From CAJBIL01 sp044359525 (GTDB taxonomy: Bacteria; Pseudomonadota; Gammaproteobacteria; Burkholderiales; Rhodocyclaceae): DNA of 15,497 nt. Shown one piece after another: positions 6,682 through 14,241 of this stretch. Numbering within the stretch: the stretch's first letter is position 1; every line of letters starts with the position of its first letter. The notes under the pieces were generated by a model. The model was not told where the DNA came from and did not search any database. It worked only from the letters and a program-made list of their open reading frames with translations. Both the position numbers and the translations under genes were made by a program. The DNA is taken from the NCBI GenBank assembly GCA_044359525.1, contig JBIKLY010000082.1, positions 1 through 15,497 of the forward strand, written 5' to 3'.

Positions 6682-7944
6682 ATGGCGCTATTCACTCTCG
6701 GTATTAACCACCACACGGCGCCGCTCGCGGTCCGTGAGCAGGTGGCGTTTCACGCCGAGAAAGTGCAGCAGGCGCTGGCGGATCTGACGCGCGGCAAGGC
6801 CGTGCATGAAGCGGCGATCCTGTCGACCTGCAATCGCACCGAGCTCTATTGCTCGACCGATACGCCCGAACTGGCTGCCGCATGGCTGGCCGAGTATCAC
6901 CGCATTGCCCGGCACGAGATCGAGCCCTATCTTTACACCTACCCTGAGCGCGAGTCGATCCGCCATGCCTTCCGGGTGGCCAGCGGCCTTGACTCGATGG
7001 TCATCGGCGAGCCACAGATTCTTGGCCAGATGAAGGATGCGGTCCGTGTCGCAGAAGAAGCGGGAACGCTGGGCGCGACGCTGCACAAACTGTTTCAGCG
7101 CTCATTCGCGGTGGCCAAGGAGGTGCGCTCGACCACAGCGATTGGCGCCAACATCGTTTCGATGGCAGCTGCCGCCGTGCATCTGGCCGAGCGGATATTT
7201 GAGCGCGTGGCCGACCAGAAAATCCTCTTCATTGGCGCCGGTGAAATGATCGAGTTGTGCGCCACGCACTTTGCGGCGCAGGGGCCAAAACAGATCGTCA
7301 TCGCCAATCGCACGGTCGAGCGCGGTGAATCGCTGGCCGGGCGTTTTGGCGCCACCGCGATTCGCCTCGATGAAATTGCCGCTCGCCTTGCGGAGTTTGA
7401 CATCGTCGTTTCCTGTACCGCCAGCCAGTTGCCGATCATCGGCCTGGGAATGGTCGAACGGGCGATCAAGGCGCGCCGTCACCGCCCGATGTTCATGGTC
7501 GATCTCGCCGTGCCGCGCGATATCGAGATGGAAGTTGGCGAGATGGATGACGTATTCCTTTACACCGTCGATGATCTCGCCCAGGTCGTCGAGTCCGGTG
7601 TCGAGTCGCGGCAGGCAGCGGTGGTCGATGCCGAGGCGATTGTCGCCGAGCGCGTCGAGAGTTTCCTGCACTGGTTGCAGACACGCGACACCGTGCCGGT
7701 CATTCGCTCCCTGCGCGATTCTGCCGAGCGCACGCGTCGGCACGAGATGGAGCACGCACTCAAACTGCTGGCCAAAGGCGAAGAGCCGGCCCGCGTGCTC
7801 GAACAGCTTTCGCAACGGCTGACCAACAAATTCCTGCATGCGCCGACGCAAACGCTCAATCAGGCCGACGGCGATCGTGCCGAATTGCAAAAGGTCGCCT
7901 CGCGCCTGTTTCATCTGCACGCCGATCCCCATTCTGGCGAGTAG
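6682..7944 (+). CDS. hemA: Glutamyl-tRNA reductase
   Basis: Catalyses NADPH-dependent reduction of glutamyl-tRNA(Glu) to glutamate-1-semialdehyde, the first committed step of C5-pathway tetrapyrrole (haem, sirohaem, cobalamin) synthesis. The 420-residue length is normal. The N-terminal catalytic domain begins ALFTLGINHHTAPLAVRE and contains STCNRTELYC with the thioester-forming C50. The stretch VASGLDSMVIGEPQILGQMK is a family signature. The NADPH-binding domain has ILFIGAGEMIEL, and the C-terminal helical dimerisation domain ends with LTNKFLHAPTQTL. The ATG at 6682 follows a very short leader without a strong Shine-Dalgarno. prfA follows after 81 bases, the classical hemA-prfA-prmC order seen in many proteobacteria, so the three are probably co-transcribed. 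Confidence 0.98.
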   Translation: MALFTLGINHHTAPLAVREQVAFHAEKVQQALADLTRGKAVHEAAILSTCNRTELYCSTDTPELAAAWLAEYHRIARHEIEPYLYTYPERESIRHAFRVASGLDSMVIGEPQILGQMKDAVRVAEEAGTLGATLHKLFQRSFAVAKEVRSTTAIGANIVSMAAAAVHLAERIFERVADQKILFIGAGEMIELCATHFAAQGPKQIVIANRTVERGESLAGRFGATAIRLDEIAARLAEFDIVVSCTASQLPIIGLGMVERAIKARRHRPMFMVDLAVPRDIEMEVGEMDDVFLYTVDDLAQVVESGVESRQAAVVDAEAIVAERVESFLHWLQTRDTVPVIRSLRDSAERTRRHEMEHALKLLAKGEEPARVLEQLSQRLTNKFLHAPTQTLNQADGDRAELQKVASRLFHLHADPHSGE

Positions 7945-8025
7945 CTGACCGGCGCCGACGCGTCGCCTGTGTGGTTTTTTGACGATTTTTCCCTTCCGAT
8001 TACGCCTTCCCGATTGCCTCCTTAC

Positions 8026-9111
8026 ATGAAACAAAGCATCCGCGACAAACTGGAACATCTCACCGGCCGCCTCGACGAACTCGATCGTGTGCTGTCCAGT
8101 GGCGAGGCGACGCGCGACATGGACCAGTACCGCAAACTGACCCGCGAGCATGCCGAGCTTGGCCCGGTGGTTGCGCGCTACCAGACCTTCCGGCAAACCG
8201 AGGCCAGCTTGCAGTCGGCGCTTGAAATGATGAGCGACCCGGAGATGAAGGAGCTGGCCGAAGAGGAGATGAAAGAGGCGAAGGAGCGCCTGCCGGAAAT
8301 CGAATCCGAGTTGCAGAAACTGCTGCTGCCAAAAGATGCGAACGACGAGCGCAACGTTTTTCTTGAAATCCGTGCCGGTACGGGCGGCGATGAATCGGCC
8401 CTGTTCGGCGGCAATCTGTTCCGCATGTACACGCGCTACGCCGAGCGCCAGCGCTGGCAGGTCGAGATCATCTCGTCGAGCGCTTCGGATGTTGGCGGCT
8501 ACAAGGAAGTGATCGCCCGCATCATCGGCGCCGGGGTGTATTCAAAACTCAAGTTCGAGTCCGGCGCGCACCGTGTGCAGCGCGTACCGGAAACCGAGAC
8601 GCAGGGCCGCATCCACACCTCAGCATGCACTGTCGCCGTGATGCCGGAAGCCGACGAACTGGAAGACGTGACGATCAATCCGGCCGAGATCCGCGTCGAT
8701 ACTTTCCGCGCCTCGGGTGCCGGCGGCCAGCACATCAACAAGACCGATTCGGCCGTGCGCATCGTGCACCTGCCGACCGGCATCGTCGTTGAATGTCAGG
8801 ATGGTCGCTCGCAGCACAAGAACAAGGCGCAGGCCATGTCGGTGCTGGTCGCGCGCATCCGCGACGCGCAGGAGCGCGAGCAGCACGCCAAAATCGCCTC
8901 GACGCGCAAGAGCCTGATCGGTAGCGGCGACCGCTCCGAGCGCATTCGCACCTACAACTTCCCGCAGGGGCGGGTGACCGATCACCGGATCAACCTGACG
9001 CTATACAAGATCGACGCGATCATGGATGGCGACATCGACGAACTGGTCGGCGCGCTGGCCAACGAGCATCAGGCCGAGCAATTGGCCATGCTGTCGGAGG
9101 GCGGTGCGTGA
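8026..9111 (+). CDS. prfA: Peptide chain release factor 1
   Basis: Recognises UAA and UAG stop codons in the ribosomal A site and triggers peptide release. It is 361 residues from ATG 8026 (MKQSIRDKLEHLTGRLDEL), matching the usual 360. The reading frame extends upstream to 7969, but that segment has no family similarity. The peptidyl-hydrolysis motif GGQ is at 233-235 in ASGAGGQHINKTDSAVRI. The codon-recognition tripeptide position 188-190 is P-E-T, where E. coli RF1 has P-A-T; it still fits the P-x-T form of RF1 and not the S-P-F of RF2. The neighbouring prmC encodes the methylase that modifies the GGQ glutamine, and its start nearly abuts the prfA stop. Confidence 0.98.
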   Translation: MKQSIRDKLEHLTGRLDELDRVLSSGEATRDMDQYRKLTREHAELGPVVARYQTFRQTEASLQSALEMMSDPEMKELAEEEMKEAKERLPEIESELQKLLLPKDANDERNVFLEIRAGTGGDESALFGGNLFRMYTRYAERQRWQVEIISSSASDVGGYKEVIARIIGAGVYSKLKFESGAHRVQRVPETETQGRIHTSACTVAVMPEADELEDVTINPAEIRVDTFRASGAGGQHINKTDSAVRIVHLPTGIVVECQDGRSQHKNKAQAMSVLVARIRDAQEREQHAKIASTRKSLIGSGDRSERIRTYNFPQGRVTDHRINLTLYKIDAIMDGDIDELVGALANEHQAEQLAMLSEGGA

Positions 9112-9112
9112 A

Positions 9113-9949
9113 ATGGTGGCAGCGCTAACGATCGGTGAAGCCTGGCGTGCGAGCAGTCAGCGGATTGACCGGCTTGATGCGCGCCTGCTGGTTGAATATG
9201 TCAGCGCTTGTACGCACACCGATCTGATTGCCCGTCCGGAGCGCTTGCTGACTGACGGTCAGCGGGCACAGCTGGCAGTGCTGGTGGCCCGTCGTGAAGC
9301 CGGTGAGCCATTGGCCTATCTACTGGGCAGTGCCGACTTCCATGGCCTTGATTTTGTCGTTTCGCCGGCCGTGCTGATTCCGCGGCCGGACACCGAAGTG
9401 CTCGTCACCCTGGCGGCCGAACGCGCGCATCGCCTGGCTGCGCCGCGTATCGTCGATCTCGGTACCGGCGCCGGTATTGTTGCCGTCATGCTGGCGCGCC
9501 TGTGCCCGGCGGCGGCGGTGTTTGCGGTTGACGTTTCGTCGGCCGCGCTTGAGGTGGCAACCCTCAACGCGCGTCGTCACGGCGTGCCGGTGAGTTTTCT
9601 CGCAGGTGACTGGTATGAACCGCTGGGCGGGGCGCGCTTTGACCTGATCGTCTCGAATCCGCCCTACGTGGTTGATGGCGATCCCCATCTGCAGCAGAAC
9701 GGCCTGCCTTACGAACCGCAATCTGCGCTGACCGACGGCGTGGCGGGGGGCGACGGCCTGTCGTGCATCCGCGCCATTGTTGCCGGCGCGCCGGCACATC
9801 TTTCCCCCGCTGGCTGGTTGTTGCTTGAGCATGGTTACGATCAGGCGGTGGCGGTACGCGCATTGCTCGCCGCCGCCGGCTTTTCCGGGGTTGCTTCCTG
9901 GCGCGATACGGCGGGTATCGAACGGGTGAGTGGTGGATTTCAGCGTTGA
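9113..9949 (+). CDS. prmC: Release factor glutamine N5-methyltransferase
   Basis: Transfers a methyl group from S-adenosylmethionine to the GGQ glutamine of RF1 and RF2, raising termination efficiency. 278 residues from ATG 9113 (E. coli has 277). An N-terminal helical RF-binding domain precedes a Rossmann methyltransferase with VLIPRPDTEVLV (about 87-98), SAM loop DLGTGAGIVAV (115-125), acidic D140 in FAVDVSSAAL and the catalytic NPPY at 182-185. Start choice: GTG 9104 is also in frame, but its spacing to GGAGG (9096-9100) is only 3 bases, while ATG 9113 has 12; either would place the start against or across the prfA stop (9109-9111), indicating translational coupling. The alternative gives three more residues. 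Confidence 0.96.
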   Translation: MVAALTIGEAWRASSQRIDRLDARLLVEYVSACTHTDLIARPERLLTDGQRAQLAVLVARREAGEPLAYLLGSADFHGLDFVVSPAVLIPRPDTEVLVTLAAERAHRLAAPRIVDLGTGAGIVAVMLARLCPAAAVFAVDVSSAALEVATLNARRHGVPVSFLAGDWYEPLGGARFDLIVSNPPYVVDGDPHLQQNGLPYEPQSALTDGVAGGDGLSCIRAIVAGAPAHLSPAGWLLLEHGYDQAVAVRALLAAAGFSGVASWRDTAGIERVSGGFQR

Positions 9950-9975
9950 CGCCGGGCGCTGCAAACCGGTACACT
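9946..9975 (+). promoter_or_regulatory. Probable promoter of grxD
   Basis: TTGACG (9946-9951, overlapping the prmC stop codon) and TACACT (9970-9975) are separated by 18 bases. Start of transcription near 9982 would give a leader of about 45 bases containing the AT-rich repeats. Confidence 0.65.
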
Positions 9976-9996
9976 AATTCCTGATCAATTCACTCA

Positions 9997-10017
9997 ACTA
10001 TTAACTATTTACTATTA
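9997..10017 (+). repeat. Three tandem 7-bp ACTATTW repeats upstream of grxD
   Basis: ACTATTA (9997-10003), ACTATTT (10004-10010) and ACTATTA (10011-10017) lie head to tail with one mismatch in the middle unit. They form an AT-rich island in otherwise GC-rich DNA, ending at the Shine-Dalgarno AGAGG (10017-10021). They may keep the leader RNA unstructured, act as a translational enhancer, or bind a protein. Confidence 0.7.
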
Positions 10018-10028
10018 GAGGTTTCCCC

Positions 10029-10355
10029 ATGGACGTACAACAACTGATCAAAGAGCAGGTCACCGGCCACCCGGTAACGCTTTACATGAAAGGCACGCCG
10101 CAATTCCCGCAATGCGGATTCTCGGCAACCGTGGTGCAGATCCTCAAAGCCTGCGGCGTCAATGATTATTTCAGCGTCAACGTGCTGGAGAACCCGGAGA
10201 TCCGCAACGGCATCAAGGATTACGCCAACTGGCCGACGATTCCGCAGCTCTACGTCAAGGGTGAGTTCATTGGCGGTTGCGACATCATGAAAGAAATGTA
10301 TCAGGACGGTGAGCTGCAAAAGCTGCTGGAAGGTCTCGCCACACCGCAAGCCTGA
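10029..10355 (+). CDS. grxD: Monothiol glutaredoxin, Grx4 / CGFS type
   Basis: A small cytoplasmic protein, 108 residues, which in this family binds a [2Fe-2S] cluster with glutathione and delivers it to apo-proteins together with BolA partners. The active site CGFS is at 29-32 within KGTPQFPQCGFSATVVQIL. WPTIPQLYVKGEFIGGCDI carries the cis-proline and the glutathione-binding GG segment. Length and start (MDVQQLIKEQV) match the family. AGAGG at 10017-10021 is 7 bases before the ATG. It follows prmC by 79 bases, apparently from its own promoter, and is closed by a terminator shared with the converging kinase gene. Confidence 0.97.
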   Translation: MDVQQLIKEQVTGHPVTLYMKGTPQFPQCGFSATVVQILKACGVNDYFSVNVLENPEIRNGIKDYANWPTIPQLYVKGEFIGGCDIMKEMYQDGELQKLLEGLATPQA

Positions 10356-10374
10356 GTGCGGGTTGTCTGCTAAC

Positions 10375-10406
10375 AAAAACGCCGCCCGGAATCGAGCGGC
10401 GTTTTT
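10375..10406. terminator. Bidirectional terminator between grxD and the converging kinase gene
   Basis: AAAAACGCCGC (10375-10385) pairs perfectly with GCGGCGTTTTT (10396-10406) around a 10-base loop. Both strands end in a T-run, so it can stop grxD transcripts on plus and the argH-kinase transcripts on minus, whose last stop lies 17 bases away. Confidence 0.93.
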
Positions 10407-10422
10407 GTTTATCGCCAGCGGC

Positions 10423-11721
10423 TCAGAACGCCGCGAGGCGGGCGTTGGCGAGGGCCAGCCGGTTGGCCAGGACTTCGAGAAATGACTGATAGAAATTCAT
10501 GCGGCAGGCTTCGGATGCCTTGGCCAGTGCTTCGACCCGGATCGTTACCAGCTTCGACTCGATCAGCGTGATCACGTCGGCGCCGCGCGGGTGCCGTTCT
10601 TTGCCGATGACGGCCATTTCGCCAAAGCAGTCGCCGGTCGTCAGCAAGTTCAGAATCCTGCCGTTCTTGGTGACTTTCAGCTCGCCTTCGGCAAGGAAGC
10701 AGAAAAAATTGCCCGCCTCGCCATCGCGCATGATGACCTCGCCGGGCTGGACCTGGCTCCAGCGCGAGAAGCGCAGGACTTCCCAGAGTTCGACGTCGGA
10801 AAAGTTGTCGAAGAAGGGGAGTGCGCGCAGCGTGTCGAATTTTTCCGAGTCGGCAAAGTCGCGAGCGGCTGACTTGAGCTGCTTGTTGCGAAAAGCATTG
10901 GCCAGGTCGTGCGCGAAATCTTCCCAGCTGGCATAGCGGTGTTCAATGTCCTTGCACATGGCGCGCGCGACAATGGCATCGAGCGTTTCCGGGATGTCCT
11001 TGCGCAGCCGCGACGGTTTGGTCGGCTCGGTGTGAATGATCTGGTAGATCATGTTGTAGTTGGTGCTCGCCTGGAAGGGTAACTGCCCGGTGAGCAACTG
11101 ATACATGACGACGCCGAGCGAGTAGATATCCGTCTGGTGATCGAGCGGTTGTTCCTTCACCTGCTGTGGCGACATGTAGGCCGGGGAGCCGATGCCGGCG
11201 ACCTGCGTGCGGTCTGGCGTGTGGTCCGGCGTGCCGATGATGGCCGCGCCGAAATCGGAAATCTTGATGTCACCCGAGTTCGGGTTGGTGCCGACAAAAA
11301 GAATGTTCGCCGGCTTGATGTCGCGGTGTGTGATGCCCAGCCGGTACGCAAAATCGAGTGCGCGCGTGCACTTGAAAATGATTTCGACGACGCGTTCGAT
11401 CGGCAATAGTTTGCCGGGGACTGCGTAGTCCTCCAGCGTGCCGCCCGGCACATATTCCATGACGATGTAGCAGAGACTCTCGGCCACCACCGCGTCGAAA
11501 ATCTGCACGATGTGCGGGTGCGAAAGTTTGCCGACCAGCGAGGCTTCGTTGAGAAACAGGTGCGTATAAAGCTTGCCGCGTTCCGGGTCTTTCAGGATCT
11601 CCGGAAAGGCCACCTTGATCGCCACGTCGCGCTGGGTGAATGGGTCGTTGCCGAGGTAAACGGTGGCCGTCGCGCCGCGACCCAACTCGCGGACAAGGTC
11701 GTATTTGCCGATCTTATCCAT
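10423..11721 (-). CDS. Ser/Thr protein kinase with C-terminal cyclic-nucleotide-binding domain (paralogue 2)
   Basis: 432 residues, with the same architecture as the kinase at 4126-5475. Catalytic domain (about 7-270): glycine loop GRGATA 14-19, K36, C-helix E59, HRD 132-134, K136, N139, DFG 156-158. The APE position reads SPQ (184-186), so the conserved Glu is replaced by Gln; this is a known variation in bacterial kinases. The cNMP-type domain (about 290-395) has FGEM at 366-369 and PRGAD at 378-382: the phosphate-binding Arg (R379) is kept, but the usual A-T after it is A-D. Strong similarity to paralogue 1 is seen around FKCTRALDFAYRLGITHRDIKPAN. No membrane segments. It starts 14 bases after the argH stop on the same strand, so it is probably co-transcribed with argH, though without an obvious Shine-Dalgarno. 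Targets are unknown. Confidence 0.93.
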   Translation of the reverse strand: MDKIGKYDLVRELGRGATATVYLGNDPFTQRDVAIKVAFPEILKDPERGKLYTHLFLNEASLVGKLSHPHIVQIFDAVVAESLCYIVMEYVPGGTLEDYAVPGKLLPIERVVEIIFKCTRALDFAYRLGITHRDIKPANILFVGTNPNSGDIKISDFGAAIIGTPDHTPDRTQVAGIGSPAYMSPQQVKEQPLDHQTDIYSLGVVMYQLLTGQLPFQASTNYNMIYQIIHTEPTKPSRLRKDIPETLDAIVARAMCKDIEHRYASWEDFAHDLANAFRNKQLKSAARDFADSEKFDTLRALPFFDNFSDVELWEVLRFSRWSQVQPGEVIMRDGEAGNFFCFLAEGELKVTKNGRILNLLTTGDCFGEMAVIGKERHPRGADVITLIESKLVTIRVEALAKASEACRMNFYQSFLEVLANRLALANARLAAF

Positions 11722-11735
11722 TATGGTCGGGCCGC

Positions 11736-13136
11736 CTAGCGCCTGCCGCGTGCGCGGCTGATCGCCGCACGCACCTGTTCTGGTGCAGTGCCGCCCGTGT
11801 GGTTGCGCGAGGCCAGAGAGCCCTCGACAGTGAGCACGGCGAAAATGTCCTCAGCGATCAGTGGCGAGAACTTTTGCAGTTCGGCGAGCGACAGTTGCGG
11901 CAGGTCGACGCCGAGTTCTTCGGCACGGCGCACCGCGAGACCAACGGCTTCGTGCGCGTCACGGAAGGGCAGTCCCTTGCGCGTCAGGTAGTCGGCCAGA
12001 TCAGTCGCCGTGGCGAAGCCCTGGCGCAGCGCGTCGCGCATGTTCTCCGGGCGGGCGCTGATGCCGTTCATCATCTCGGCGAAGATGCGCAGGGTGTCGG
12101 TAACCGTGTCGACGGCATCGAACAGCGGTTCCTTGTCTTCCTGGTTATCCTTGTTGTAGGCCAGCGGCTGGCCTTTCATCAGGGTCAGCAGCGCGGTCAG
12201 GTGGCCGTACACGCGGCCGGTCTTGCCGCGTGCGAGTTCGGGAACGTCGGGGTTTTTCTTTTGCGGCATGATCGAGCTGCCGGTGCAGAAGCGGTCGGCA
12301 ATCTTCACGAAGCCGAAGCGCGGATTCATCCACAACACGAGCTCTTCCGACATGCGCGAGAAGTGCATCATGAGCAGCGCGCACGCGGCACAGAATTCGA
12401 TGGCGAAGTCGCGGTCGGAAACGGCGTCGAGCGAGTTTTCGCAGACGCTGTCAAAGCCGAGTTGTTCGGCAACGTATTCGCGGTCGATCGGGTAGGTCGT
12501 GCCGGCCAGCGCGGCGGCGCCGAGCGGCAGGCGGTTGGTGCGGCGGCGCACGTCGGCAAAGCGCTCGGCATCGCGCCGCGTCATCTCGAAATAGGCCAGC
12601 AGGTGGTGGCCGAAGGTGACCGGCTGGGCAACCTGCAGGTGAGTGAAGCCGGGCAGTGGTGTGGCCGCTTCGCGTTCGGCGAGGTCGAGCAGATTGCTCT
12701 GGAATTGTTGCAGCAGCAGCAGGATGTCATCGATCGCGTCGCGCAGATAGAGGCGGATGTCGGTCGCCACCTGGTCGTTGCGCGAGCGGCCGGTATGCAG
12801 GCGCTTGCCGGCATCGCCGACCAGCGTCGTCAGGCGCTTTTCGATGTTGAGGTGCACATCTTCGAGGTCGAGCGACCATTCGAACTGGCCGGACTCGATT
12901 TCACTTTTTACCTGTGCCATGCCGCGCTCGATGTCGGCCAGATCCTGTGCGGAGATGATGCTTTGCCGGGCGAGCATCCTGGCGTGCGCCAGCGAACCGC
13001 GGATGTCCTGCGGCCACATGCGCTTGTCAAAATCGACCGAGGCAGTGTAGCGTTTGACGAGGTCGGACATCGGCTCGGAGAAGCGGCCGGCCCAAGTGTA
13101 TTGCGTCGCGGGAGGGGTAGATTCCGATTGGCTCAT
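11736..13136 (-). CDS. argH: Argininosuccinate lyase
   Basis: Last step of arginine biosynthesis: cleaves argininosuccinate to arginine and fumarate, as a cytoplasmic homotetramer of the fumarase/aspartase superfamily. 466 residues (E. coli 457). Signatures: WAGRFSEPMSDLVKRYTASVDFDKR near the N-terminus, HTGRSRNDQVATD at 114-126, GFTHLQVAQP with H166 at 163-172, and the flexible catalytic loop TGSSIMPQKKNPD at 285-297 with S288. Start ATG at 13136 gives the expected length. No Shine-Dalgarno is visible on this strand before it. It is divergent from the AlgZ-like kinase gene over a 64-base gap and is followed by a kinase-cNMP gene 14 bases after its stop. Confidence 0.98.
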   Translation of the reverse strand: MSQSESTPPATQYTWAGRFSEPMSDLVKRYTASVDFDKRMWPQDIRGSLAHARMLARQSIISAQDLADIERGMAQVKSEIESGQFEWSLDLEDVHLNIEKRLTTLVGDAGKRLHTGRSRNDQVATDIRLYLRDAIDDILLLLQQFQSNLLDLAEREAATPLPGFTHLQVAQPVTFGHHLLAYFEMTRRDAERFADVRRRTNRLPLGAAALAGTTYPIDREYVAEQLGFDSVCENSLDAVSDRDFAIEFCAACALLMMHFSRMSEELVLWMNPRFGFVKIADRFCTGSSIMPQKKNPDVPELARGKTGRVYGHLTALLTLMKGQPLAYNKDNQEDKEPLFDAVDTVTDTLRIFAEMMNGISARPENMRDALRQGFATATDLADYLTRKGLPFRDAHEAVGLAVRRAEELGVDLPQLSLAELQKFSPLIAEDIFAVLTVEGSLASRNHTGGTAPEQVRAAISRARGRR

Positions 13137-13157
13137 GATGGAGGTATGTTCGTGGGC

Positions 13158-13163
13158 TAGAAT
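13158..13163 (+). promoter_or_regulatory. Possible -10 element for the algZ-algR operon
   Basis: TAGAAT (five of six matches to TATAAT) lies 37 bases before the algZ start, inside the 64-base argH/algZ divergent spacer. No clear -35 is found at 16-18 bases. The matching promoter for argH on the other strand could not be identified. Confidence 0.35.
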
Positions 13164-13200
13164 GGCTTAGAAAACCTTGATTGGTGCCATTTTCAAGCAA

Positions 13201-14241
13201 ATGACAAGTATAAAGCAAAACCCGGCGGGCCAGCCGCTGCCAGACTTTCGCAACTTCGGCGTGATGTTGCGTGTGCTGCTTGGCGTGAATGCCCTGGCGC
13301 TTGCTGCGGCACTCGTCCAGAGCGCCGGGTTTGGCGACTGGCTACAGCGCTACGTCGACATGGCGGCCTGGGTGCAGCCTTTGTTGCTGCTCAATCTGGC
13401 GCTGCTGGCGCTATTTGGCGGTTTGTTGCAGCATCTGCCGCTGCGGTTGGGGCAGGCGTTTGTGGTGTTGCTGGCAGCGGCTTCGGCGGTTCTGTTGCTC
13501 GATTTCTGGCGCTTCATGGCGTTCGATGATGGCGGCTGGTCGCGTCTGTTGCGTGCCGGTTTGCTGGGCGGCATGGTGGCCGGGGTGATGCTCTTGTATT
13601 TTGCGTTGCGCGCCCGGGCATTTTCGCCGGCCTTGGCCGAGGCGCGCTTGCAGGCCCTGACCGCGCGTATTCGCCCGCACTTTCTGTTCAACAGTCTGAA
13701 TGCAGTGCTCTCGCTGATCCGTTCCGAACCGCGGCGCGCCGAATCCGCGCTTGAGGCGCTGGCCGAACTGTTTCGCGCCCTGATGCGCGATCATCGCGAG
13801 CTTTTGCCGCTGGCCGACGAAATCGCGCTGTGCCGCCAGTACCTCGATCTTGAAAAGCTGCGTCTCGGCGAGCGCCTGCATGTTGAGTGGGAAATCGTCG
13901 ATGTGCCAACCGACCTGAAAGTGCCGCCGCTGATGCTCCAGCCACTGCTCGAAAATGCTGTTTATCACGGCATCGAGCCCTCGGGTGAGGATGGCGTCCT
14001 GCGGATTCGTTTTGCACGCAGTGGCCACGAATTGCACATCGACCTGACCAACCCTTGCTGTCAGGCGGTCGGACTGCACGCGGGCAACCATATGGCGCTG
14101 GCCAATATTCGCGAGCGGCTGGCGCTGCACTATGATCTCGAGGCGCGGCTCGAAGCCGGCGAGGTTGTCCTGGCCGACGGTCGGTGCGAGTATCGTGTGC
14201 ATATCACACTGCCCTGCCGGGTTTCACGGAGTTTGCAATGA
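13201..14241 (+). CDS. algZ: AlgZ/FimS-like membrane sensor histidine kinase (LytS family)
   Basis: 346 residues from ATG 13201; a TTG at 13177 in the same frame would add eight residues. Four hydrophobic segments form an N-terminal membrane domain (NFGVMLRVLLGVNALALAAAL, QPLLLLNLALLALFGGLL, FVVLLAAASAVLLLDFW, GLLGGMVAGVMLLYFAL). The kinase part has the phospho-acceptor His in ARIRPHFLFNSLN and the N box LQPLLENAVYHG. Like the described AlgZ/FimS proteins it lacks the classical D-x-G-x-G box, reading DLTNPCCQAVGLHAGNHMALANIRERL instead. In Pseudomonas AlgZ-AlgR control alginate, type IV pili and virulence, and sit next to argH as here; the order here is divergent. The stop overlaps the start of the regulator gene by ATGA, so expression is coupled. 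The symbol is assigned by family and synteny, with some doubt. Confidence 0.85.
   Translation: MTSIKQNPAGQPLPDFRNFGVMLRVLLGVNALALAAALVQSAGFGDWLQRYVDMAAWVQPLLLLNLALLALFGGLLQHLPLRLGQAFVVLLAAASAVLLLDFWRFMAFDDGGWSRLLRAGLLGGMVAGVMLLYFALRARAFSPALAEARLQALTARIRPHFLFNSLNAVLSLIRSEPRRAESALEALAELFRALMRDHRELLPLADEIALCRQYLDLEKLRLGERLHVEWEIVDVPTDLKVPPLMLQPLLENAVYHGIEPSGEDGVLRIRFARSGHELHIDLTNPCCQAVGLHAGNHMALANIRERLALHYDLEARLEAGEVVLADGRCEYRVHITLPCRVSRSLQ

Noticed and set aside
7102..8196. 364-codon minus-strand open frame opposite hemA/prfA
   Set aside because: It spans two well-supported plus-strand genes and their gap, without a ribosome binding site or recognisable motif.
9026..9112. Long N-terminal extension of PrmC inside prfA
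   Set aside because: The extra residues are a shifted reading of the RF1 C-terminus; PrmC family length fits the start at 9113.
11640..13160. 506-codon plus-strand open frame opposite argH
   Set aside because: It is antisense to the unambiguous argH coding sequence. Long antisense frames are expected opposite GC-rich genes, and the translation shows no family.
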